A DNA stretch of 5,347 nt from Acidobacteriota bacterium (GCA_021818645.1 JAKATS010000240.1:1-5347); one strand, 5' to 3'. Shown: positions 1 through 5,347, counted from the stretch's first letter. Numbers and translations: made by a program. Notes: generated by a model from the sequence alone, not told the origin.

Positions 1-974
1 TTCATGTTCGCGCTGGTCGAAGTCAGCGAGCCGTTGCTGGTGGCATATTCCGCCCGCAGGCCCAGAATCCATTCCGGGTTGAAGCGGTATCCGCCCATCA
101 GCACATAGCCCATCCCATGCGCGGCGGAACTATATCCGCGCGCGGTCGAAGCCGGAGAATCCATGAAGATCACATACGGGGTCCACGACCAGTTCTTGCC
201 GGTGTAGGTGTACATGAAATCATAGAGCTGCGCGTTGGCGTCAAAAAATGTCCCGTTGGGCGGAGTATTTTTGTTGGGAATCAGGGCAACAAAGGTAAAC
301 GTGTTCTTGGCGTTGATGGCATAGGCGATGGAAGCCGAAGGCGCGCCAAAGTGGTATCCGGAATAAAATCCGTCGCCATATTGCAGGTTCACCGTCCATT
401 TGCCGTAATTGATATTCAGTTGGGCCGCCCGGCTGACCAGGTTTTCCATGTCGTTCCAGACCAGCCCGCGCTGTATGTTGTAGTTCAGATAGGACCAGGT
501 GCTTTCCTGTCCGATCAGTGTCGGCAGCTTGCCGGCTTCCAGCGACCAGTGAGGATTAAAAACATATTCCGCGTAGGCTTCCGGCACCAATCCAAAAAAC
601 TGCGAATACTGCGTCGTCGTCAGTCGGCCGGCGCCCAGGGCGGGATAGGCATATCCTCCGGCCATCACAAAAAACTGCCAGTTGCCCGTGGTTTTCTGCA
701 GAATGGCGAATCCGTTGGTCAGATCGCCGCCGTTTTTTTCCGCCCCGTATGGATCGGGCGTGGCAAAACCGGCATAGCTCACCACCCCGGAAAGCCCCCA
801 GCTTCCCAGCGGTCCGGCGGGTATTTCAATCGGGGCGGGCATGGTGAGGGAAACCTGCGCCGCCAGCCTTTGGCCTGGGCACAGCACTACGGCAAACGCG
901 GCGCTGAGGAAGAAAATCCAGCCGCGGTAACGGCTGCGCGGCTCCCGCGGAAATAAACCAGATGCATGTTTCAT
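1..974 (-). CDS. Outer-membrane beta-barrel porin (BBP2/OmpL-like), N-terminal 324 residues, 3' end outside window
   Basis: The frame is open from an ATG at 974-972 to the left edge with no stop, giving 324 codons. The N-terminus is a type I signal peptide: a basic stretch (residues 2-18, with several K/R), a hydrophobic core at about 19-32 (WIFFLSAAFAVVL) and a likely cleavage after LAA at 37-39. It is not a lipoprotein, because the residue before Cys32 is Leu. The mature part is rich in Gly, Tyr, Trp and Asn with alternating short strands and turns, as in outer-membrane barrels. The stretch at about 145-180 (EAGKLPTLIGQES, then NYNIQRG) resembles the 'GK..T..G.E....N.NYSR' pattern of the BBP2/OmpL-like porins. 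It probably forms a passive channel for small solutes. No other in-frame Met occurs before residue 45, so the start is secure; a GGAG lies 11 nt upstream (989-986). It is divergent from the permease. The substrate cannot be read from the sequence. Barrel porin: confident; exact family: moderate. Confidence 0.85.
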   Translation of the reverse strand, partial: MKHASGLFPREPRSRYRGWIFFLSAAFAVVLCPGQRLAAQVSLTMPAPIEIPAGPLGSWGLSGVVSYAGFATPDPYGAEKNGGDLTNGFAILQKTTGNWQFFVMAGGYAYPALGAGRLTTTQYSQFFGLVPEAYAEYVFNPHWSLEAGKLPTLIGQESTWSYLNYNIQRGLVWNDMENLVSRAAQLNINYGKWTVNLQYGDGFYSGYHFGAPSASIAYAINAKNTFTFVALIPNKNTPPNGTFFDANAQLYDFMYTYTGKNWSWTPYVIFMDSPASTARGYSSAAHGMGYVLMGGYRFNPEWILGLRAEYATSNGSLTSTSANM

Positions 975-993
975 GATCGTTTCGTCTCCGTTT

Positions 994-1010
994 CCGCCGC
1001 TGTGCGGCGG
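994..1010 (-). repeat. Perfect GC hairpin in the porin mRNA leader
   Basis: CCGCCGC-TGT-GCGGCGG is a perfect 7-bp inverted repeat with a 3-nt loop, directly seen. On the minus strand it lies 19 nt upstream of the porin ATG, just before the GGAG at 989-986. No T-tract follows it on either strand, so it is not an intrinsic terminator. It could stabilise the mRNA 5' region or affect ribosome access; that role is inference. Confidence 0.5.
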
Positions 1011-1062
1011 TGAATTTTGATGAGTTCGGGCTCACGCTCGATCAGGGAGGCGAGAAGAGGAT

Positions 1063-1110
1063 GATTGCGTCCGCTCAGGCCGGCTCCGGACCCTTCATCG
1101 GGCCGCAATC
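1063..1110 (-). repeat. Possible structured element in the porin leader
   Basis: GATTGCG (1063-1069) and CGCAATC (1104-1110) are perfect 7-bp complements. They enclose further pairing possibilities: TCCG at 1070-1073 with CGGA at 1087-1090, and self-complementary GCCGGC around 1079-1084. If transcription of the porin starts upstream, near 1136, this would fold as a multi-part stem in the 5' leader. It matches no riboswitch consensus I know, and chance pairing in GC-rich sequence is possible. Confidence 0.3.
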
Positions 1111-1142
1111 GCAACGATCAGGTCGGGGATCGTAAGTCTATG

Positions 1143-1170
1143 TTTATGTTATTGGATGCCTGAAGTCCAA
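1143..1170 (-). promoter_or_regulatory. Candidate sigma70-type promoter for the porin
   Basis: On the minus strand, TTGGAC (1170-1165) is followed after 16 nt by CATAAA (1148-1143), in the most AT-rich part of the intergenic region. Agreement with the consensus hexamers is modest (3/6 and 4/6). Transcription from here would give a leader of about 160 nt. Position and spacing are the main support. Confidence 0.28.
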
Positions 1171-1232
1171 TTCCAAATTTGAATGCCGCGCCGTATAAAT
1201 TTCTTCTTTATAGGTTCCTTAGGTTTCATTTA

Positions 1233-1245
1233 CGGATTGAATCCG
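1233..1245. promoter_or_regulatory. 13-bp perfect palindrome, possible operator
   Basis: CGGATT-G-AATCCG is a perfect palindrome with 6-bp arms around one base. It lies within the AT-rich core of the divergent region, where a dimeric regulator could affect both flanking genes. No regulator gene is in the window and no family can be assigned. Confidence 0.3.
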
Positions 1246-1380
1246 CACGATCAAAATTTTGCGTTTGCCTTATTCGCCCATCCATCGCATTCTGAGGGCG
1301 ATCCTTGAGCGATGTTCAGGCCTTGGGTGGCGTCCTGCTCCCCCGGCCGGCGCATCGAACTAAGGAAGAAAATTTCAGCT

Positions 1381-1397
1381 TGCACCCTGTCCGTGCA
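1381..1397. promoter_or_regulatory. NtrC-like binding palindrome upstream of the permease
   Basis: TGCACCCTGTCCGTGCA fits the TGCAC-N7-GTGCA form of the enterobacterial NtrC site, and the symmetry extends one base each way (TTGCAC/GTGCAA, 1380-1398). Its centre is about 94 bp before the permease ATG. A TGGCAC (1426-1431) matches a sigma54 -24 element, but the -12 GC expected 10 nt after GG is absent (CC is found), so a sigma54 promoter is not established. The palindrome is seen; the NtrC assignment is inference, and the site could instead be an RNA hairpin or chance. Confidence 0.3.
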
Positions 1398-1472
1398 ATG
1401 GCTCCATTCGGGACCCTGATCGTCCTGGCACCGCGGGACCTATGTCCTTCGGTATCTTGATCCCCGTTGTAT

Positions 1473-1477
1473 GGAGG
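1473..1477 (+). promoter_or_regulatory. Ribosome binding site that fixes the permease start at 1483
   Basis: GGAGG lies 5 nt before the ATG at 1483. The alternative in-frame ATG at 1471 overlaps this site (ATGGAGG) and has no Shine-Dalgarno sequence of its own, so 1483 is the better start. Confidence 0.8.
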
Positions 1478-1482
1478 CTTGC

Positions 1483-3291
1483 ATGGCGGAATCCGCATCC
1501 AACACCACGAGTTTTCAACCTACCCTGGGCCTCACCGGCCTGACCGTGAACGCCATGGCGCTCATCGCGCCCGGTGCGTTTCTCTGGCTGACCTTTTTCA
1601 TTCAGGCCTCGACCGGCTCAACCGCGCCGGCGATGTGGCTGGGCATCTTTGTGGCCCTGCTGCTCTGCCTGGCTACCGCGATCTCGTATGCCGAGCTGTC
1701 CAAGTTATATCCCGGCACCGGCAGCAGTTATTACTTTGCCGAACAGGCGTTTTTAAACCATGACAAGGGCTGGAAGTATGCCCGCATCTCCAAGTTCATC
1801 GTCGGCTGGGCCTCGCATCTTTACTATTGGGTCTATCCCGGCGTCATGGTCGCCACGCTGGGTATTTTCTGCGGTTATATCGTCGGCACCCTCTGGCCCA
1901 ATTTCATGAGCGCCTCCAATCCCGGGCCGGCCTTCATGGCGCTGATCGCCATTGTGGCTTCCTTCGCGATCGCCTATGTGGCTTATCGCGGTGTGAACGG
2001 CTCAACCGCCGTCAGCTTCGCGATTAACGTCATTCAAATCACCGCCCTGCTCATCTTTTCCGTCATGGCGCTGAACTACCGGCTCAGCCACGCTCCCGGC
2101 AGCGTCGGCTATCAGTGGGATGCCGCCAGCGGCAATGCCTACGATTATCAGTTCCAGACCAAAACTCAGATGATCGGTGGAGTGGCGACTCCCGTCATTC
2201 AGCGCGACGCCAATGGCGTTCCGCTGCCCGAACTGGGCCCCAACGGCAAGCCTGTGCCTTATACCGTGGCCTATCCCAAAACCGATGCTTCCGGCAATTT
2301 CCTCTCCCACGGCTCGGCGGCTTCGGTGGTCGGCATGCACAAATTCAATTGGCTGATGATTCAGGCCACCGTCGCGATCCTGCTTCTGGTCGGCTTCGAA
2401 TCCGTCACTTCGATGGGTGCCGAAGCCAAAAATCCCCGGCGCGATGTGGCCCGTGCGGTCATCATCTCGCTGCTGATTCAGGGCGCGTTCTGTTATCTCA
2501 TCGAATATTTCTGCGCCAATTACTTTCTCAGTAGCGGCTATACCATGCAGAATGCGGTGGGCTCGGCCGCGCCCATCGGCGACATGATGGTGATGGTGGG
2601 CGATGCCTTGTTCAACGGCCATGGCCGCGCCTTCATGCTGATCGAAGCCGCCACGGTGTTTCTCGCTATCGTCGGCACCACCCTGGCCTGCATCAATACC
2701 GGTGCCCGCGTGACCTATGCCATGGGCAAGGATGAGGAAGTCCCCGAGCACTTTGGCGTATTGCATGGGGAAAAGCTCACCCCGCACAAAGCCATCTGGA
2801 CCCTGGCCACGGTTTCGGCCATGGTCGGCTGCGCCGCGGTCTCGCTGGTCTTCGCCGACGCCAGCGCGCCCACCCAGGCCACCATCGCCGCCCTGCCCCA
2901 GGGCTTCTGGTCGAGTTGGGGTTACCTGAGCTCCACCACGCTCTCGCATTTGCCCAATTCGCTGCTGGCGATTACCCTGACTTCGAACTTCGGCACTTTC
3001 CTGCTCTATGGCATGAGCAATCTGGTCTGCATTCTGGCCTACAAAGGCCGTGCCGATTTCAAGCTCGTCAAGCACCTGCTGGTTCCTTTATTCGGTTTGA
3101 TTGCCAATGCCGGCTTGCTGATTTTTTATCTCATCGAGCCGTTTCTTGGCCTGGGCACCAAGCTGGAGCCTTTGACGGCTCTGGGCATTGCCGCTATCTG
3201 GGGCATTTATGGCGCCTGGTACTTTAAGTCCGCCAGCCGGAAGAAGGGCAAGGCGCTTCTGGTCAGCCAGGGCGTCAAAGCCGCGGTCTGA
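1483..3291 (+). CDS. APC-superfamily amino-acid permease with an enlarged loop between TM5 and TM6
   Basis: 602 residues from the ATG served by GGAGG at 1473-1477. About 12 hydrophobic segments are visible, roughly at residues 20-41, 50-70, 103-135, 148-167, 175-198, 288-312, 323-348, 384-412, 436-457, 492-519, 530-552 and 562-581. APC landmarks are present: NAMALIAPGAFLW in TM1, YAELSKLYPGTGSSYYFAE (69-87) after TM2, GFESVTSMGAEAKNPRRDVA (304-323) after TM6, and the loop after TM8 with ARVTYAMGKDEEVPEHFG (408-425) and TPHKAI. It should be an inner-membrane secondary transporter for amino acids or related amines, probably ion-coupled; the substrate is not readable. The odd part is the soluble stretch at 199-287, about 90 residues rich in G, P, D and N, where this family usually has a few tens. 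A normal APC fold puts it outside the cytoplasm. It is followed by a strong terminator. The superfamily is certain. Confidence 0.93.
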   Translation: MAESASNTTSFQPTLGLTGLTVNAMALIAPGAFLWLTFFIQASTGSTAPAMWLGIFVALLLCLATAISYAELSKLYPGTGSSYYFAEQAFLNHDKGWKYARISKFIVGWASHLYYWVYPGVMVATLGIFCGYIVGTLWPNFMSASNPGPAFMALIAIVASFAIAYVAYRGVNGSTAVSFAINVIQITALLIFSVMALNYRLSHAPGSVGYQWDAASGNAYDYQFQTKTQMIGGVATPVIQRDANGVPLPELGPNGKPVPYTVAYPKTDASGNFLSHGSAASVVGMHKFNWLMIQATVAILLLVGFESVTSMGAEAKNPRRDVARAVIISLLIQGAFCYLIEYFCANYFLSSGYTMQNAVGSAAPIGDMMVMVGDALFNGHGRAFMLIEAATVFLAIVGTTLACINTGARVTYAMGKDEEVPEHFGVLHGEKLTPHKAIWTLATVSAMVGCAAVSLVFADASAPTQATIAALPQGFWSSWGYLSSTTLSHLPNSLLAITLTSNFGTFLLYGMSNLVCILAYKGRADFKLVKHLLVPLFGLIANAGLLIFYLIEPFLGLGTKLEPLTALGIAAIWGIYGAWYFKSASRKKGKALLVSQGVKAAV

Positions 3292-3312
3292 GCCGGATCG
3301 GGATTTGTAACC

Positions 3313-3351
3313 GGAGGGGTCGCCCAATCGGGCGCCCCTCCACGTTTTTTT
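3313..3351 (+). terminator. Strong intrinsic terminator after the permease
   Basis: GGAGGGG (3313-3319) pairs with CCCCTCC (3335-3341) and CGCCC (3321-3325) with GGGCG (3330-3334), leaving one bulged T at 3320 and an AATC loop. ACG and seven T's (3345-3351) follow. This 12-bp GC-rich stem plus T-run is a textbook rho-independent terminator 21 bp after the permease stop. It ends only 7 bp before the ATG of the phosphatase gene. Confidence 0.92.
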
Positions 3352-3358
3352 AGCCGCG

Positions 3359-4144
3359 ATGCTCCACTTGCAATTTGCCTCTTACACGGACCCCGGTAAA
3401 GTCCGTGAATTAAACGAAGATTCGCTCGGCTGGCATACTCCTGCCGATCCGGAGACCGGTGGGCTCTGGCTCTTTGTTCTGGCCGACGGCGTGGGCGGGC
3501 ACGCTGCCGGTGAAGTTGCCTCCCGCATGGCCGTGGACGTGATCACCGGCGGCATGCCCGCTTGGCGCGATGCGCCCGCGGCCGGTCTGCGCAAATTCCT
3601 GCAATTGGCCAACCGGAAAATCCATGACGCCGGCTTGAGCGGCGCGCATGGCGGCTCCATGGCCTCCACCGTCGTGGCGCTGGCCCTCAGCCAGGATCGC
3701 GCTACCCTGGCCCATGCCGGCGATTCCCGCTGCTATCTCTGGCGGGCCGGCAGCCTCCGCCAGATGACCCGCGATCATCGCTTCGCCGCCGAACAGGCGG
3801 CGCTCGGCATTTTAACGTCCCGCGAAGCCGAAACCGCGCCCACCCAGTCTTATCTGACCCGTTCGCTGGGCGCCGATTTAATGGTGCAGCCGGAAATCTG
3901 TGAGTTCCCCCTCCTCTCCGGCGACCTGTTCCTGCTCTGCTCCGATGGCTTGCACGGTGCCCTCGATCCGTTGACTCTGGAGCGTGAACTCGTCGCCCCG
4001 CGCCCCCTCGATGCCGCCGTCCAGCGTCTGGTGGAACTCGCCCGGGAACGCGACGGCTCCGATAACATCAGCGCCATCCTGGTGCGCGTGCTCGAAGTCG
4101 AACGCATGGCCATGTACCGCGGCCGCTCCTATCGGGTGCGCTGA
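3359..4144 (+). CDS. PP2C-family Ser/Thr protein phosphatase
   Basis: 261 residues, the size of a single bacterial PP2C (PPM/Stp type) domain, with no signal peptide or membrane segment, so cytoplasmic. These enzymes are Mn/Mg-dependent hydrolases of phospho-Ser/Thr. Motifs in order: GKVRELNEDS (13-22, metal-binding Asp21), LADGVGGHAAGE (41-52, Asp43/Gly44), GGSMASTVVAL (98-108), AHAGDSRCY (119-126), TRDHRF (137-142), LTRSLGAD (166-173), CSDGLHG (194-200, Asp196) and GSDNIS (233-238, Asp235). All core acidic residues are present, so it should be active. The kinase gene follows 62 bp later on the same strand, making it the likely opposing partner. The start is the first possible one after an in-frame TAA at 3308-3310. 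It has no Shine-Dalgarno sequence because the terminator T-run sits directly before it, so leaderless or weak translation is possible. Confidence 0.93.
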   Translation: MLHLQFASYTDPGKVRELNEDSLGWHTPADPETGGLWLFVLADGVGGHAAGEVASRMAVDVITGGMPAWRDAPAAGLRKFLQLANRKIHDAGLSGAHGGSMASTVVALALSQDRATLAHAGDSRCYLWRAGSLRQMTRDHRFAAEQAALGILTSREAETAPTQSYLTRSLGADLMVQPEICEFPLLSGDLFLLCSDGLHGALDPLTLERELVAPRPLDAAVQRLVELARERDGSDNISAILVRVLEVERMAMYRGRSYRVR

Positions 4145-4148
4145 TTCC

Positions 4149-4201
4149 ATTCGCTCCGGAAATTCCCGAACTGTATTCGCTATACTTTTCAAGCCGGTAA
4201 G
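4149..4201 (+). promoter_or_regulatory. Phosphatase-kinase gap with weak -10-like box
   Basis: TATACT (4181-4186) resembles a -10 hexamer 20 bp before the kinase ATG, but no convincing -35 lies 16-18 nt upstream. A direct repeat ATTCGCT (4149-4155 and 4175-4181) and the small palindrome GGAA-A-TTCC (4158-4166) are also here. GGTAAG (4196-4201) is the only, poor, ribosome-binding candidate. The kinase may simply be co-transcribed with the phosphatase. Confidence 0.2.
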
Positions 4202-4206
4202 AATTC

Positions 4207-5169
4207 ATGCGCGATTTTCAGGCGGGCGACACTCTCGATCACTACCAGTTGCTTGAGGCCATCGGCCGCGGCGGCATGAGCAGCATTTTCCGCGCCACCG
4301 ATCTCAACGATGGCGCCCCGGTCGCGGTCAAAATCCCCCATTTCGCCATGGAAAGCGACCCGGCGCTCTACGATCGCTTTCAGCGTGAAATGGCCATCCT
4401 GGCCCGGCTCAATCATCCGGGCGTGGCCCATGCCCGCGCCGACGGCCATCGCAGCCGGCTCTACATGGTCACCGACTGGGTTGAAGGCGTGCCCTTGCGC
4501 CGGTTGGTGGTGCGCGGGCAGCCCTGGGATGAAGCCCGCGCCGGCCGCATGACCCTGGCGCTCTGCCGCATTCTCGAATACATCCATGCTCAGGGCGTGG
4601 TCCACCGCGATCTCAAGCCGGAAAACATTCTCGTCACCCCCGCCGGCGGCCCGGTCTTGATTGATTTCGGCATTGCCGGCGCGAGCGGCGCCCGCCGCAT
4701 TACCTTCGCCAAGCTCAGTCAGGTGGTGGGCACGCCCGATTACATCTCGCCCGAACAGGTGCGGGGCAAGCGCGGAGACGCCCGCAGCGACATCTATGCC
4801 CTCGGCGTGATGTATTACGAAATGCTCACCGGCGCGGCGCCCTTCGAAGGGGAAAACCCCTTTGCCGTGATGAACGACCGCTTGCTCAACCCGCCCATTC
4901 CGCCCCGCGAACGCAATGCTCGGATCAGCCCGCAGGCCCAGGAAATCGTCTATCGCGCGCTCGAACGCGATCCCGCCCGCCGCTACGCCAGCGCCCGCGA
5001 GTTTGCCTGGGATCTCGAGCATCCCGAGCAGGTCGGCGTGGCTGACCGCGAAGAACTCCGGCTCTGGAAACAGCGCCGCAATCCCGTGCAGCGCCGCCGC
5101 CTGCTCTACGCCGGCCTGGCTTTGCTCCCGCTCCTGTTATTCCTCCTGCTCTGGTGGGCGGCGAAATAA
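4207..5169 (+). CDS. Tail-anchored Hanks-type Ser/Thr protein kinase
   Basis: 320 residues. A complete PknB-like kinase domain spans about 12-272: Gly loop IGRGGMSSIFRA (19-30), VAVK with ATP-binding Lys42, an alpha-C Glu in FQREMAIL (Glu61), catalytic loop VVHRDLKPEN (131-140, Asp135), DFG (153-155), an activation segment with VGTPDYISPEQ (174-184, Thr176 a candidate phosphosite), SDIYALGVMYYEMLTG (194-209) and the closing Arg in RDPARRY (254-260). The third loop glycine is Ser25. HRD Arg134 is present, as in kinases controlled by activation-loop phosphorylation. A basic stretch (about 285-298) precedes one hydrophobic helix at 299-317, leaving only AAK beyond it. The catalytic domain is thus tethered to the cytoplasmic face, with no PASTA or other extracytoplasmic sensor. 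It lies 62 bp after the PP2C gene, its probable antagonist. From memory, the region after DFG and the tail resemble acidobacterial kinases. Targets are unknown; the neighbouring permease is a guess. Confidence 0.94.
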   Translation: MRDFQAGDTLDHYQLLEAIGRGGMSSIFRATDLNDGAPVAVKIPHFAMESDPALYDRFQREMAILARLNHPGVAHARADGHRSRLYMVTDWVEGVPLRRLVVRGQPWDEARAGRMTLALCRILEYIHAQGVVHRDLKPENILVTPAGGPVLIDFGIAGASGARRITFAKLSQVVGTPDYISPEQVRGKRGDARSDIYALGVMYYEMLTGAAPFEGENPFAVMNDRLLNPPIPPRERNARISPQAQEIVYRALERDPARRYASAREFAWDLEHPEQVGVADREELRLWKQRRNPVQRRRLLYAGLALLPLLLFLLLWWAAK

Positions 5170-5195
5170 AGTTCCACTTTGTAAGTTTATTTTTT
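5164..5195. terminator. Weak AT-rich hairpin between convergent genes
   Basis: AAATAAA (5164-5170, overlapping the kinase TAA) pairs perfectly with TTTATTT (5186-5192), and T's continue to 5195. An alternative small stem is AAAGT-TCC-ACTTT (5168-5180). It lies in the 46-bp gap between the kinase and the convergent minus-strand gene, where a terminator is expected, but the stem has no GC pairs. A bidirectional terminator is possible, not shown. Confidence 0.25.
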
Positions 5196-5215
5196 CTCGG
5201 CCTCGCGCTGAATTT

Positions 5216-5347
5216 TTAACTGCGGTGCTGTCGCGTATAGGTTTCAATCTCGGCCGTCAATAATTGTTGCAGCCGTGGCAGCAGGGGGCCGGGGCCGGCC
5301 AGGGTTCTGTCATCCACCTGGCTTACGCGCTGCGCTTCGCGGGTGGA
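5216..5347 (-). CDS. C-terminal 43 residues of a probable class IV aminotransferase (branched-chain type)
   Basis: The minus strand is open from the right edge to TAA at 5218-5216, and the codons are in frame with the edge. The residues STREAQRVSQVDDRTL followed by AGPGPLLPRLQQLL (residues 17-30 of the fragment) resemble the end of fold-type IV PLP enzymes (IlvE, D-amino-acid transaminase). In that family a 'TS-T(R)E-V-PV--(I/V)D-R' strand is followed by 'G-PGP-T--L' and a final helix. The closing part, TAEIETYTRQHRS, would be that helix. If so, the complete protein is a cytoplasmic transaminase of roughly 280-300 residues and most of it lies to the right. Real coding is likely from its convergent placement and protein-like composition. 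The family call comes from a short fragment and is moderate; the exact substrate cannot be given. Confidence 0.6.
   Translation of the reverse strand, partial: STREAQRVSQVDDRTLAGPGPLLPRLQQLLTAEIETYTRQHRS

Larger units (their letters stand above)
975..1482. other. Divergent intergenic region between porin and permease
   Basis: About 500 bp without a convincing gene; the short open frames here have no family resemblance or Shine-Dalgarno site. Positions 1140-1265 are clearly more AT-rich than the surroundings and are the likely promoter core for both divergent genes. The part next to the porin (975-1136) holds GC-rich inverted repeats that would lie in the porin mRNA leader. The part next to the permease (1270-1482) holds a TGCAC-N7-GTGCA palindrome and several small hairpins, such as GGAC/GTCC pairs at 1411-1425 and 1436-1447. 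I could not match any of it to a known riboswitch class. Confidence 0.7.

Noticed and set aside
117..956. Plus-strand open frame of 279 codons
   Set aside because: It lies antisense to the porin, which has a signal peptide, barrel-type composition and a continuous frame to the edge. The plus-strand product is basic, without recognisable domains or a ribosome binding site.
826..1035. Minus-strand open frame of 69 codons overlapping the porin start
   Set aside because: It begins at a GTG with no clear ribosome site, overlaps the porin signal-peptide codons in another frame, and has an implausible Arg/Pro-rich product.
1080..1104. Seven-codon leader peptide on the minus strand (ATG to TGA) within the porin leader
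   Set aside because: No ribosome binding site, and the product (MKGPEPA) has no attenuation-type codon run; the frame is expected by chance.
1426..1440. Complete sigma54 promoter at TGGCAC
   Set aside because: The -24 part fits, but the -12 GC ten bases after GG is CC here, so only half of the required signature is present.
1316..1470. Riboswitch in the permease leader
   Set aside because: Small GGAC/GTCC hairpins occur, but no conserved core of a class I know (glycine, lysine, glutamine, SAM, TPP, c-di-GMP) could be recognised.
1316..1498. Minus-strand open frame of 60 codons upstream of the permease
   Set aside because: It overlaps the permease start and ribosome site on the other strand, has no Shine-Dalgarno support, and its product resembles no known protein.
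2002..3075. Minus-strand open frame of 357 codons
   Set aside because: Antisense shadow of the permease: a Gly/His/Asp/Gln-rich product typical of the complement of GC-rich membrane-protein codons, with no family resemblance.
4189..5022. Minus-strand open frame of 277 codons
   Set aside because: Antisense to the kinase, whose catalytic motifs are complete and in order. The opposite product shows low-complexity Ala/Gly/His composition only.

Overview
The window is a GC-rich, densely coded stretch of bacterial chromosome with five protein genes, two of them cut by the window edges. The organism is probably a Gram-negative member of the Acidobacteriota. This rests on an outer-membrane beta-barrel porin, on the acidobacterial look of the APC permease N-terminus, and on the C-terminal half of the kinase, which resembles acidobacterial kinases I remember. 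It is a judgement from family resemblance without a database search, and Verrucomicrobiota or another phylum cannot be excluded. No mobile element, CRISPR array, tRNA or rRNA was seen.

Layout. (1) Positions 1-974, minus strand: the first 324 codons of an outer-membrane porin of the BBP2/OmpL-like type, with a signal peptide, running off the left edge. (2) Positions 975-1482: a divergent intergenic region of about 500 bp. It holds an AT-rich core with weak promoter-like boxes, a 13-bp palindrome, a possible structured leader for the porin mRNA, and an NtrC-type palindrome (TGCAC-N7-GTGCA) about 85 bp before the permease start. (3) Positions 1483-3291, plus strand: an APC-superfamily amino-acid permease with an unusually large extracytoplasmic loop between membrane segments 5 and 6, closed by a strong intrinsic terminator. 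(4) Positions 3359-4144, plus: a stand-alone PP2C-family Ser/Thr protein phosphatase with its metal-binding residues present. (5) Positions 4207-5169, plus: a Hanks-type Ser/Thr kinase with a single membrane anchor at the extreme C-terminus and no sensor domain. (6) Positions 5216-5347, minus: the last 43 residues of a protein that looks like a class IV (branched-chain type) aminotransferase.

How they may work together. The divergent porin and permease could carry a nutrient across the outer and inner membranes respectively. The phosphatase and kinase form an opposing pair, and the kinase is tethered to the cytoplasmic face of the inner membrane, where the permease sits. A phospho-control of uptake is possible, but it is inferred only from gene order. 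The terminator between permease and phosphatase argues that the pair is at least partly transcribed separately. All families are known. The parts most worth checking are the split phosphatase/tail-anchored kinase module, the terminator abutting the phosphatase start codon, the permease loop insertion and the NtrC-like site.
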